Assembly (NCBI GenBank): GCA_905182405.1
Contig: CAJJBQ010000002.1
Coordinates: 682,001 to 746,000 of the forward strand
DNA: 64,000 nucleotides
From: Akkermansiaceae bacterium
GTDB lineage: Bacteria > Verrucomicrobiota > Verrucomicrobiia > Verrucomicrobiales > Akkermansiaceae
Direction: 5' to 3'
Numbering within the stretch: the stretch's first letter is position 1; each line of letters starts with the position of its first letter. The notes beneath the pieces were generated by a model that saw only the letters and a list, made by a program, of their open reading frames with translations, did not search any database and was not told the DNA's origin. The position numbers and the translations under genes are program-made. Shown piece by piece: positions 18,047-26,364 of this stretch.

Positions 18047-18862
18047 CTACCACTCGGCCGGATCGAGCCCGTAATAATCCTTAAGTTCACTATACACTTC
18101 CGGATAGCGCTCCCGAAGCTGCTTTCCCTTTTCGAAAAAGGTCTCCGTCCCAACCGCGAAAAACTCCGCCGGGTTCGTCGCGCCATATTTATCCAAAACT
18201 GTGCGTCCCCCCGCGTCCACCCGATCAACAAATTCCTTGTAAGCCTCCCCAAAGGCCTCCGCCCATTCGCGATAGTCCACTTTCGATTTCAAAATTGGAA
18301 CTCCGGCACTCGCAGGGTTAGCTTGATCCAATTGATGGGAAAACTCATGTAAGACCACATTGCGCCCGTCGCCGGGATCCTCCCCACCTTTCACCACGCT
18401 CTTCCATGAAAGAACGATACTACCGGAACTCCAACTCTCACCCAAGCGCACTTGCTCATCACCACTGTGCCCTCTCGCTTGATAGGCTTCGGGATAAATA
18501 AGGACGCTTTTCAACATCGGAAAATAGTCGTGTTCCCGCCCCACCAAAATCAGGGCCGCCTGAGCCATCACCACCAGCTTCATTTCATCGGTGATCTTTT
18601 CTAATTCTCCACAGGCCTCAAAGTTCTTTTCTGCCATGAGAACCTCGATAATTCCCTCTAATCGCTCTCTGACCTCACGTGGTGCTTTCCGAACCAAGCG
18701 AGCCTTCTTGCCCAGAACTTTCCAATCGGCATCACTCAACCGAAGTCTGCGCAAATCTTCCCGATCCGCCATCTGCTGCAGACCACGAAACTTCCGAAGT
18801 ATAACGACAGTCAAAAAAACGCCCCCTACCATGAGGGCTATCCAACCTAAAGGATCATTCAT
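18047..18862 (-). CDS. mtfA: MtfA-like zinc peptidase
   Basis: The 271-residue protein has one N-terminal membrane helix (about 5-25) and the MtfA/DgsA anti-repressor fold with the zinc site HEFSHQLD (HExxH) at about 168-175. A downstream Glu in the family's second helix (EAFGEAYKEF) is also present. E. coli MtfA is a cytosolic aminopeptidase that binds the glucose regulator Mlc. In other phyla the regulatory role is not established, and the extra N-terminal anchor here suggests a membrane location. Its start overlaps the hisA stop by 8 bp. Confidence 0.88.
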   Translation of the reverse strand: MNDPLGWIALMVGGVFLTVVILRKFRGLQQMADREDLRRLRLSDADWKVLGKKARLVRKAPREVRERLEGIIEVLMAEKNFEACGELEKITDEMKLVVMAQAALILVGREHDYFPMLKSVLIYPEAYQARGHSGDEQVRLGESWSSGSIVLSWKSVVKGGEDPGDGRNVVLHEFSHQLDQANPASAGVPILKSKVDYREWAEAFGEAYKEFVDRVDAGGRTVLDKYGATNPAEFFAVGTETFFEKGKQLRERYPEVYSELKDYYGLDPAEW

Positions 18863-19625
18863 GGTTTTGATTCCATTGTATCAGCTCTTCGTAAGTCACC
18901 CCACTTCCACCAAAAAGGTCGAGCGCGCTTCCGACAGTGGCATCGAGCCGACCGCCACTTGCTTCGTTGATCAACCGCAAGTCGTCAAGCCCGCGGACCC
19001 CACCGGCATATGTAATCGGGCAGCCGCGCCACTTTCCCAGGAGAGCCACAAGTTCCTCGTCCACTCCGCCACAAATCCCTTCAACATCAGCAGCGTGAAT
19101 CAAAAATTCGCCACAATAACCCGACAGCTCCTCGATCACCGCAAGAGTAATGGGCATTTCAGTAATCGTCTGCCAGCGATTCATCGCGACCTTCCAACCA
19201 CCGACAACCTTGCGACAACTCAGATCAACTACAACACGTTCTTTTCCCACCTCTTCGGCAAGCTTCACCAGACGCTCCTTCAGAAAGCGCCCTTCTTTAT
19301 CAAAAAGCCAGGAGGTGACAATTACCTGCCCCGCGCCCGCAGCAATCCATTCACTAGCGTTCTCCAGTCCGATTCCCCCGCCGATTTGAAGTCCACCCGG
19401 CCAAGTAGCAAGAGCCTCGCGTGCGGCATCCTGATTTCCGGGGCCCAATTGGATCACGTGCCCTCCCAACAGAAAATCATCACGAAACTTCTTAGCATAC
19501 CAATACGGAGACTTTTCGGAGACGAAGTTCTCCGTGGCTCCCTCGTCATTAAGCGTCCCGCCCACGATTTGTTTTACCTTCCCCTCGTGGAGATCAATAC
19601 AGGGGCGAAACTTCGTCTTGGACAC
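18855..19625 (-). CDS. hisA: HisA isomerase of the eukaryotic (HIS6-like) type
   Basis: The protein isomerises ProFAR to PRFAR in histidine synthesis. The start KTKFRPCIDLHEGKVKQIVG and later segments FLIHAADVEG and PITYAGGVRGLDDL match the fungal/plant HIS6 form rather than the usual bacterial HisA. It has about 256 residues from the GTG at 19625 (VSKTKF), the start I prefer because it begins at the conserved block. A longer ATG start at 19673 would overlap the divergent FGE gene's start region. No other his gene is nearby. The last 8 bp overlap mtfA. Confidence 0.88.
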   Translation of the reverse strand: MSKTKFRPCIDLHEGKVKQIVGGTLNDEGATENFVSEKSPYWYAKKFRDDFLLGGHVIQLGPGNQDAAREALATWPGGLQIGGGIGLENASEWIAAGAGQVIVTSWLFDKEGRFLKERLVKLAEEVGKERVVVDLSCRKVVGGWKVAMNRWQTITEMPITLAVIEELSGYCGEFLIHAADVEGICGGVDEELVALLGKWRGCPITYAGGVRGLDDLRLINEASGGRLDATVGSALDLFGGSGVTYEELIQWNQNHE

Positions 19626-19675
19626 GGCCTTATTTAAATGGCTCCTTCCACCAAAACCAAGCCCAACCCGCATTG

Positions 19676-20791
19676 ATGAAATTTTTACCTCCCCCCTTTC
19701 TCACGCTAATCACTCTCGTTGCTATTTCTTCGTGTGATCAAAAAGACGACGCAAGTACCGCCATCACAGATCCAGAAGTTAAGGAAGAAAGTAATCTGAG
19801 GGAAAAAGATTTGGAGGAAAGCCCCGCGGGAATGGTTTTAATCCCCGGTGGCACCTACACCCGCGGAACCACCAAAGGGGAAGGCGACGCCGCCATGTTC
19901 CCTGAAGAATTTCCAGCCCATGAGGTCACCGTCGAAGCATTCCACATGGACGAACATGAGGTCACCAATGCCGAGTTCCTAAAGTTCGTCGAGGCCACCG
20001 GCTGGATCACCCAAGCAGAAAAAGGATGGAGTGCCGTCGATTTCCCTCTCGCCCCACCCGAGGCCCTCAAGCCAGGCGCACTTGTTTTCCGCTCCCCGCC
20101 GGAGAAGGTTGAACTCCGAATCCGCGACGCTGTTTGGCAGTGGTGGCAAATGGTTCCTGATGCGAACTGGCGGCACCCGCTTGGACCCGAGTCTGACATT
20201 TCCGAAAAGATGGATCATCCCGTCGTCTGTGTCACTTGGGAAGACGCTCAAGCCTATGCCGCCTGGATTGGTAAACGCCTTCCCACCGAAGCCGAATGGG
20301 AACGAGCCGCCCGCGGAGGACTCGATCAAAACACCTACGTCTGGGGTAACGAGTTTCAGGACGACCCCGGAAAATGGCCCGCCAATATTTTCACCGGAGA
20401 TTTTCCTGAAAATGACTCCGGAGTCGATGGCTATGCTGGTTCTGCTCCAGTGAAGAGCTACCCGCCCAATGGCTACGGTCTCTACGACGTGTCGGGTAAT
20501 GCTTGGGAACACTGTCAGGACTTCTATCGGCCCGATGCCTACGAGCTCTTTATTGCCACTGGCCAATCTCCCCCTACTGGAGTGAGCGAGCCCATGATCG
20601 GCCACTTTCTAAACTATGGCCAATGGCCGGAAGAAGATCCCGATGAGCTCTCGAAGCTCCACGTGACCAAGGGAGGTTCCTTCCTCTGTCACTACACCTA
20701 CTGCCTCCGCTACCGCCCGGCAGCCCGGCATTTCTCCGAGTCCCTCGCGCCCTCGAATCACACCGGATTCCGCTGTGTCATCTCCAAGTAG
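19676..20791 (+). CDS. Formylglycine-generating enzyme (SUMF1) family lipoprotein
   Basis: The 371-residue protein has a lipoprotein-type signal ending at Cys20 (AISSC). The FGE-sulfatase domain begins at PAGMVLIPGGTYTRG and includes VCVTWEDAQAYAAWIGKRLPT and RLPTEAEWERAARGG. Near the C-terminus it has GGSFLCHYTYC with Cys338 and Cys343, at the same five-residue spacing as the catalytic copper-binding cysteines of aerobic FGE. That separates it from the many FGE-fold proteins lacking them. FGE converts a Cys in sulfatases to formylglycine. Export to the periplasm suggests sulfatase maturation there. The ATG at 19676 follows a TTG in frame and is preferred. Confidence 0.9.
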   Translation: MKFLPPPFLTLITLVAISSCDQKDDASTAITDPEVKEESNLREKDLEESPAGMVLIPGGTYTRGTTKGEGDAAMFPEEFPAHEVTVEAFHMDEHEVTNAEFLKFVEATGWITQAEKGWSAVDFPLAPPEALKPGALVFRSPPEKVELRIRDAVWQWWQMVPDANWRHPLGPESDISEKMDHPVVCVTWEDAQAYAAWIGKRLPTEAEWERAARGGLDQNTYVWGNEFQDDPGKWPANIFTGDFPENDSGVDGYAGSAPVKSYPPNGYGLYDVSGNAWEHCQDFYRPDAYELFIATGQSPPTGVSEPMIGHFLNYGQWPEEDPDELSKLHVTKGGSFLCHYTYCLRYRPAARHFSESLAPSNHTGFRCVISK

Positions 20792-20798
20792 GCACTCT

Positions 20799-21692
20799 TC
20801 AACTGAAAATTTTCCAGCACACTAGCATCGCGAGCAGGCCCAAAACAATGCCCACCGAAACTCCCGCCACCGCTCCTTGCGTCTGGTAGTCTTCTTTTTG
20901 AGAAAAACTGATCCGTGTAGGAAGCTGAGGTTCTTCAAGGAGTATCGGCTCCTTTACCATACGCTCCCAGTGCAACTTCATCGGCAAGAGTTCTTTCTTT
21001 TTTTCATTAAATTCAGCTAAGGCGGAATCCCAGCCAAGCTTGGCATTCAAGACACCTTCAGCGGAGTCATAAGCATCAAGATTCATTCCCTCCTTCAGCA
21101 CGATCGGCGCTCCCACACTTTTTAGGACCGCTTCCAACTCCCCTTTCGAGTCATCGACCCCTCTCTGAAGATCCGCAAGATCCTCAGTCATAAGACGCAA
21201 GCCTGCAACCTGGCGCAATTTGGAAAGCTGTTGAAGACCCCACAAGGTCGTCTGGGCAGTCACCTTGGCAAGCTCCAAGGCATCTTCGGGCGTGCCCCGA
21301 GAAACACCGACAATCAGCTCCTTATCTTTATTAAAATCAAACTGCAGCGATGCCCGTAAGCGCTTAAGGCCTTCATTTTCTTCTACTCCCCACCGCTCCC
21401 AAAGATTCGCACTTGTAGCCAACATGGTTAGAAAGTGGACCGACTTGAGGCTCGTAAGGACCTCTATCTCCTCGGAATTCAAAAGCCCATCCACCATCTG
21501 TTCACGGGCACCAGCCTCCACGTAGGTCGGAATAATATCCACCTTAATCAGCGCCGAAGAAATATAAGCTTTGGTCGATTTTTCCCATAAGCTCTCTCCC
21601 ACGAACCAGCCGCCTATTGTTCCTCCGGCCGCAAAAATGGCAACAAGCCACGACCACCACCAGTATCCTTTGCGAGTTTTTCGGCGCTGCAT
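20799..21692 (-). CDS. Wzz/chain-length-determinant-like two-helix membrane protein
   Basis: The 297-residue protein has a helix near each end (about 13-33 and 272-295) around a large extracytoplasmic region. That region contains TPEDALELAKVTAQTT and a long helical part (about 165-250). This is the topology of Wzz or polysaccharide co-polymerases, which control chain length in polysaccharide export. Sequence similarity is not strong enough for a firm name, and no wzx/wzy genes are adjacent. It is convergent with the FGE gene, 7 bp apart. Confidence 0.6.
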   Translation of the reverse strand: MQRRKTRKGYWWWSWLVAIFAAGGTIGGWFVGESLWEKSTKAYISSALIKVDIIPTYVEAGAREQMVDGLLNSEEIEVLTSLKSVHFLTMLATSANLWERWGVEENEGLKRLRASLQFDFNKDKELIVGVSRGTPEDALELAKVTAQTTLWGLQQLSKLRQVAGLRLMTEDLADLQRGVDDSKGELEAVLKSVGAPIVLKEGMNLDAYDSAEGVLNAKLGWDSALAEFNEKKKELLPMKLHWERMVKEPILLEEPQLPTRISFSQKEDYQTQGAVAGVSVGIVLGLLAMLVCWKIFS

Positions 21693-21738
21693 GTCGTCAT
21701 TAGACCATTAGCGCCGTACTAAGTTCAAGAAAAACGAA

Positions 21739-22827
21739 TCACTTGAGTGATTGATGGAAAAGATCCTTTGGTTTCAAGGTGGACACAAAGTCCGCCATGA
21801 GATCAATCGTTTGCTGAATATCGCCATAGTGGGCCGTCTCCACCACCGAGTGCATGCAGCGGAGAGGGAGAGAAACCAAGGCACTGGGCACTCCATCACC
21901 AGAGTGATAAATGCTATCGGTATCCGTTCCCGTGAATCGGCTAGAGGCCTCATGTTGCAGTTGAATTTTTTTCTTCTTAGCAACAACCGTCAATCGTTCG
22001 ACCACCAACGGATGACTCGCCGTTCCATGAGTTACGGTCGGACCTCCTCCTAAGGTCACTTTTCCATGCTTCTGATCACTCAAACCCGGAGTGTCAGTGG
22101 CATGGGTCACGTCGGTGCAAAGACAAACGTCAGGATTCAAACGGTGGGTCGCCATTTTAGCCCCATATCCGCCAATCTCCTCCTGCACCGCATTGAGACA
22201 CACCAAGGTGAAAACTGGTTTAATCTTGGACGCCGCGATCTTCTTCATCGCCTGGGCAATGATGAATCCACCGATTCGATTATCAACAGCACGACTCACG
22301 AGACGGTCTTTCCCGAGATCCATGGGACCATCGACATAAACTGCCGGATGCCCGACGCGCAAACCGAGCTTGGCCACATCCTCCGGATTCGACGCTCCCA
22401 CATCGACCCAAAGTTCATGGATTTGAGGTGCTTTTTCCGAACCCAATGAATCCCGACGAAGATGAATTGCGGTGTTGCCGATGATTCCTGCAACCATTCC
22501 CTTGTCCCCGAGAATTTGTAAACGTCGTCCCTGACCAGTCGCAGCATCGCTTCCTCCCACCCGATCAAGGTAGATAAATCCGTCTTTTGTGATCGCCTTG
22601 ACCATGTAGCCGATTTCATCCGCGTGCGCTTCAAGCATCACGATCTTATCACTCTTTCCTTTCAAAGTCGCCCAAGTAGATCCGTAAGCATCGCACTCCA
22701 CCGAGTCAGCGAACTTCTCAATATATTTTGCCCAAACCCGCTGGCCGGGCATTTCAAATCCCGTCGGGCTTGGAGTTTCGAGAAGATTGAAGAGGAAGTC
22801 TTTTTCGGCTTTCGTCATGACCTTCAT
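21739..22827 (-). CDS. M42-family metallo-aminopeptidase
   Basis: The 362-residue protein is a dinuclear-zinc aminopeptidase of the M42 (FrvX/TET) family. Metal and catalytic ligands appear in EAHADEIGYMV, DNRIGGFIIA, NAVQEEIGGYGA and CTDVTHATDTPG, with the C-terminal His in LPLRCMHSVVETAHYGDI. These enzymes form large tetrahedral complexes that trim peptides in the cytoplasm. Length is typical. Starts at residues 1 and 4 are both possible. It stands alone between the Wzz-like gene and the ABC-2 permease on the same strand. Confidence 0.93.
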   Translation of the reverse strand: MKVMTKAEKDFLFNLLETPSPTGFEMPGQRVWAKYIEKFADSVECDAYGSTWATLKGKSDKIVMLEAHADEIGYMVKAITKDGFIYLDRVGGSDAATGQGRRLQILGDKGMVAGIIGNTAIHLRRDSLGSEKAPQIHELWVDVGASNPEDVAKLGLRVGHPAVYVDGPMDLGKDRLVSRAVDNRIGGFIIAQAMKKIAASKIKPVFTLVCLNAVQEEIGGYGAKMATHRLNPDVCLCTDVTHATDTPGLSDQKHGKVTLGGGPTVTHGTASHPLVVERLTVVAKKKKIQLQHEASSRFTGTDTDSIYHSGDGVPSALVSLPLRCMHSVVETAHYGDIQQTIDLMADFVSTLKPKDLFHQSLK

Positions 22828-22856
22828 TCAAGCACCACATTTTGCACAGGCAATGC

Positions 22857-23702
22857 CTAGGTTTTGAAATCGCGCGATTGGAAGATCATCCAACCCATCA
22901 CGAAGAGACTCACGTTGAGTCCCATCAGGATGGCATAGCTTTCGATAATTCGAGCCCACGGGATTTGTTCCGCCATGAGGTAGACCCAGGCCGACATTCG
23001 GAAGGTGATAAACGACTCCTTAAAATCCGCCAAAAAAGGCACGTTCTGGAGCACAAAATCGATGAAAAATACACTGAGCGCCATAATCGTAGCTGCCGCC
23101 GGTTTCATTTTCATGCAGGAAAAGAAGAATCCCAGCGACGTCACGACGCACATGCTCACTCCCATAAAACAGGCACCTGCGAACAACCTGATGAAGCCCT
23201 CGCTCCAGTCGGGATAAACCGCAAGGATAAACATATCGGGATTCCAGATAAAAAGCCCCCCTTCCCAACCCATCGCCGCCACCGACATCGCGTAGCCACT
23301 CACCCCGACGAAAATGACGAAAGTCACGGTGTAAATGATGGCCGCCGCATACTTCAGCAAAAGAACGCGAAGCCGCGAAACCGGCCGCGCCAGCACCATT
23401 CGCATATTTCCGTCCTCCGATTCCTTCGCTACGATATCTCCCGCCACAAGAGCGAAGTAGATCGAACCAAGAAGGAACATACTCCACCCCATAATCCAGT
23501 AAGTTGAAGTCAGTGAGGAATAAAGCTCTTCCACCGGAATTAAATTTCTCTCAGCCAGCTTCTCGACCTGTTCCCGACCGAGCTTGACCCACAAAGTAAG
23601 AAGAAGAGCTTCAAAGACGATAAAAACAACGTAGCCAATATAAGTGCGTCGACGCGCAAAGAGCTTATGCAATTCACCGAATAGCTGCCGAAGGAAGGTC
23701 AT
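22857..23702 (-). CDS. ABC-2 type transporter permease
   Basis: The protein of about 281 residues has six predicted membrane helices in the ABC-2 pattern. A cytoplasmic amphipathic start (RQLFGELHKLFARRRTY) leads into helix 1, and the coupling segment is KESEDGNMRMVLARPVSRLRVLLLKY. Such permeases pair with an ATPase for drug, lipid or polysaccharide export or for gliding-type functions. No ATPase gene is adjacent. The ATG at 23702 is preferred over 23738, and neither has a clear ribosome-binding site. It ends 30 bp upstream of the M42 gene on the same strand. Confidence 0.8.
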   Translation of the reverse strand: MTFLRQLFGELHKLFARRRTYIGYVVFIVFEALLLTLWVKLGREQVEKLAERNLIPVEELYSSLTSTYWIMGWSMFLLGSIYFALVAGDIVAKESEDGNMRMVLARPVSRLRVLLLKYAAAIIYTVTFVIFVGVSGYAMSVAAMGWEGGLFIWNPDMFILAVYPDWSEGFIRLFAGACFMGVSMCVVTSLGFFFSCMKMKPAAATIMALSVFFIDFVLQNVPFLADFKESFITFRMSAWVYLMAEQIPWARIIESYAILMGLNVSLFVMGWMIFQSRDFKT

Positions 23703-23886
23703 CAATATGTGGAGTTTAACCCCACTTTGAGGAACCACAAGGAGCTGCCTACAGACAGCCCCTTAAAATTCTCTTTACTAATTTAAATAATCTAGATGAT
23801 TTGTGAAATACATTACAATCCACCAAATGATGGAGATCGTGAAAGTGCTGATCACCTCGTAACAAAACGTTACTCACATAAAGAAC

Positions 23887-24207
23887 TTAAAACCAGCCTC
23901 TGCGCCCTTTCAGGTAGGTCGCAACAAAATCCTCATCAGATTTCGTGAGGTAAATAATTCCTTCGATCAGTCCAATGACGGCCATCACTGGAATATTCCA
24001 ACAAATCAACAAACCAATAATCAGCATAATGTCCCCCTCCTTCGTATACCCGAGGACGAATTTATGAACCCCTAAAGTGCCCAGCATAATTGCCAGGATC
24101 CCGGCAAGGACCTTCTTATCTGCACTAGGAGCATGAACTCCCTGACCAGGTGATGCAGGCTGAGAATCTGAGGGCTGCTGAGAAAAATTTTGTTCTTCTT
24201 CACTCAT
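23887..24207 (-). CDS. TM2-domain membrane protein
   Basis: The 106-residue protein has a Gln/Ser/Pro-rich N-terminus (1-30) followed by a TM2 domain: KKVLAGILAIMLGTLGVHKF, then the charged turn YTKEGDIM and a second helix. It ends DEDFVATYLKGRRGWF. TM2 proteins have two helices joined by a short loop and unknown roles. The ATG at 24207 is used. The open frame runs back to 24867, but that part is antisense to the spermidine-synthase-like gene. Confidence 0.85.
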   Translation of the reverse strand: MSEEEQNFSQQPSDSQPASPGQGVHAPSADKKVLAGILAIMLGTLGVHKFVLGYTKEGDIMLIIGLLICWNIPVMAVIGLIEGIIYLTKSDEDFVATYLKGRRGWF

Positions 24208-24276
24208 TACCCTTTTTTCTACTGGATATCTGCCCCCCTTGACAAGAAAAGCCTCTTGTCCTCTCAAGGACCATCT

Positions 24277-24951
24277 ATGAAACCTCGTAACATCGTTGCA
24301 CAATCTCAGGCCTATTCCCGTCTCACCCTTGATCTCATTGAGCATGACGGGCGTCACTTTCTTGAATGCGAAGGGCGGCAAGTCGATGCCCAGCATCTTG
24401 GCCGACCAGCACATGACCTCGTCCAAATGATCTGCCAGCCCTTCCGGGCCGCCAAGCAACCCCGCATCCTCTTTCTCGGTCTCGGTTTTGGCCATGGCGT
24501 CGCAGCAGCCCGTCACTACCTTCCACAGGAAAAGGCAGACTTCGTTATTTTCCCCGAAGCAAAAGAGCTTCCCGATTGGCTCCAAGAACACCTGGAAGAA
24601 AACCCCCTCGATGACGAGCGCGTCCACATCGAGACACTCAGTCCCTTTAACCCCATCCCTGAAAAGTATTCCGGTAGCCAAGCTGTCGTCATGGACATGG
24701 ACCTTCTCGAAGGACTCTCTCCTTCCGGCTACAAGCCAGTCCATCCCGTGAGTTTGGGGAATATTCACCAAATGCTCAAAGCCGGAGGCTTCCTTGGTTT
24801 GATCGGCACCCGGCTCAATCCCAGCCTCAAAAAAGCGCTCCAGCGCGGTGGTTTTGAAGTCGTTCACGAGTTCGCACCCCTCTCCGACAAGTCGAAAAAA
24901 AACCGCACCCTTTACCTAGCGCGCAAAGGGAACTACTACGGAAATCGTTAA
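24277..24951 (+). CDS. Spermidine-synthase-like SAM-dependent methyltransferase fold protein
   Basis: The 224-residue protein has a Rossmann SAM site, ILFLGLGFGHGVAAARHYLP at about 64-83, and the acidic FPEAKELPDWLQ that follows strand 2 in this fold. It resembles bacterial spermidine-synthase-like proteins but is shorter, lacks the full aminopropyltransferase motifs and has VVMDMDLLEG at the expected catalytic position. Substrate is unknown. The ATG at 24277 is chosen. The longer frame to 24190 overlaps the divergent TM2 gene's start. The adaptor protein gene follows 15 bp downstream. Confidence 0.7.
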   Translation: MKPRNIVAQSQAYSRLTLDLIEHDGRHFLECEGRQVDAQHLGRPAHDLVQMICQPFRAAKQPRILFLGLGFGHGVAAARHYLPQEKADFVIFPEAKELPDWLQEHLEENPLDDERVHIETLSPFNPIPEKYSGSQAVVMDMDLLEGLSPSGYKPVHPVSLGNIHQMLKAGGFLGLIGTRLNPSLKKALQRGGFEVVHEFAPLSDKSKKNRTLYLARKGNYYGNR

Positions 24952-24965
24952 GCACCCAAACTTCA

Positions 24966-26363
24966 ATGAAACTCATTTCCTACGCAGCCTCATGCGTCGT
25001 AATAACCTCGCTCAATGCCGGCGAGCACACTGTTCAAGAATCCATTTTCGAAAAGACCATCGACCTCGAAGCCACCTTTCTTCCCACCGAAGTCACGGTT
25101 CTCAAGATCGATCCGCAACAATGGTCCAGCTACCTTATCCAACAGCTCACCGCGCACGGATCAACCGTGAAAAAAGGCGATATCCTCATCAAATGCGATC
25201 CGGAGGATTATCAAAAGCACCTCGCAGAAACCGAAAAAGGAATCTCCGCACGCAAGATCGCCCTCGCCCGTTCCGTACGCGAACTCGCTGATCTCGAAAT
25301 CACCACACTTCGCGCGCTTGAGAAACAACGCGTCAGCCTCGAACGTGCTGAGGAATCACTCGCTTACTTTACGAACACCGGACGCGCCCTCGAGGAAGAA
25401 ACCGCCCGGGAGCGTCTCGATTCCGCCGAGCGTTCACTTTCCTACTACGAAGAAGAACTCAAGCAGCTTCTCAAAATGTATGAAGAGGACGGCGTGACTG
25501 AGGAAACAGAGGAAATCATTCTCAAACGACAGTATTCTTCCGTGAAAGCAGCAAAGTTCGCTCTCAAAAAGACAAAATTGTCCACCGCTTGGTCCCTCAA
25601 AAAGTCGATCCCATATAAAACGACCGATCTTCAAGCTGGCTTCGATGACTCCACCCTCGCCTTCGAGACAGCAGAACTCAATCTACCCCGCATCCTCGAT
25701 GAAAAACGCCTCAGCGTCGCCAAGGATAAGCGCAACGATGCCATCGCCGATGAAAAGCTCGTCGAGCTCAAAGATGACGCCGCCTTTTTCACCATCACCG
25801 CTCCAGCCGATGGCACCGTTTATTATGGCGAAATCGATAACGGGTCCTGGTCACTCGGAGAAACCGCCAAGTTCCTCATGAAAAATGGCAGCCTTCCTAG
25901 TAAGAGCGCTCTCATGACCTTCGTTCCTACCGCCACTCCCCTCGCGCTCCACAGCTCGATCGGACAAGACAAGCGCTTGCTCCTGAAAATCGGAAACGCC
26001 GCGACAGCCACCGTCGAGGGACTCATCGATCAAGCGTTCAAAACCCAACTCACCCAACTTGATCAAATTCCAGATGGCACTGGCAATTACCAGACCTCCT
26101 TCACTGTCGAGCTCCCTGTAGATTCTCCCATCCGCGGGGGCATGAAGGGCAACATCGAAGTGGTAACCTACCACAACGAAAAGGCCCTCACCGTCCCCAC
26201 TTCGGCAATCACCAAAAAAAACGGCAAGTCCACCGTTGAAGTGAAGCTCGCCGACGGAAAAAACGAATCTCGCGAAATCACCACCGGTCAGAGCATGGAC
26301 GAAAACACCGAGGTCCTCACCGGCCTGACCGTCGATCAAGTGGTGCTCACCCCCGAAAGCTAA
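24966..26363 (+). CDS. Periplasmic adaptor (HlyD/membrane-fusion-protein) family protein
   Basis: The 465-residue protein starts with a signal peptide (ISYAASCVVITSLNAGEH) and has a lipoyl-like half motif (QLTAHGSTVKKGDILIKCDP, about 55-74). A long coiled-coil hairpin of about residues 80-260 follows, then the second lipoyl half (FFTITAPADGTVYYGEIDNG) and a beta-barrel and C-terminal domain ending in AITKKNGKSTVEV. This is the plan of adaptor proteins that link an inner-membrane pump to an outer-membrane channel. No pump gene is next to it. The following cyclase-repeat gene begins 2 bp after its stop, so the two are co-transcribed. Confidence 0.85.
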   Translation: MKLISYAASCVVITSLNAGEHTVQESIFEKTIDLEATFLPTEVTVLKIDPQQWSSYLIQQLTAHGSTVKKGDILIKCDPEDYQKHLAETEKGISARKIALARSVRELADLEITTLRALEKQRVSLERAEESLAYFTNTGRALEEETARERLDSAERSLSYYEEELKQLLKMYEEDGVTEETEEIILKRQYSSVKAAKFALKKTKLSTAWSLKKSIPYKTTDLQAGFDDSTLAFETAELNLPRILDEKRLSVAKDKRNDAIADEKLVELKDDAAFFTITAPADGTVYYGEIDNGSWSLGETAKFLMKNGSLPSKSALMTFVPTATPLALHSSIGQDKRLLLKIGNAATATVEGLIDQAFKTQLTQLDQIPDGTGNYQTSFTVELPVDSPIRGGMKGNIEVVTYHNEKALTVPTSAITKKNGKSTVEVKLADGKNESREITTGQSMDENTEVLTGLTVDQVVLTPES

Positions 26364-26364
26364 A

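Noticed and set aside
23887..24867. 326-residue minus-strand frame as one gene
   Set aside because: Only its last 106 residues (TM2) look real. The rest is antisense to the methyltransferase-like gene.
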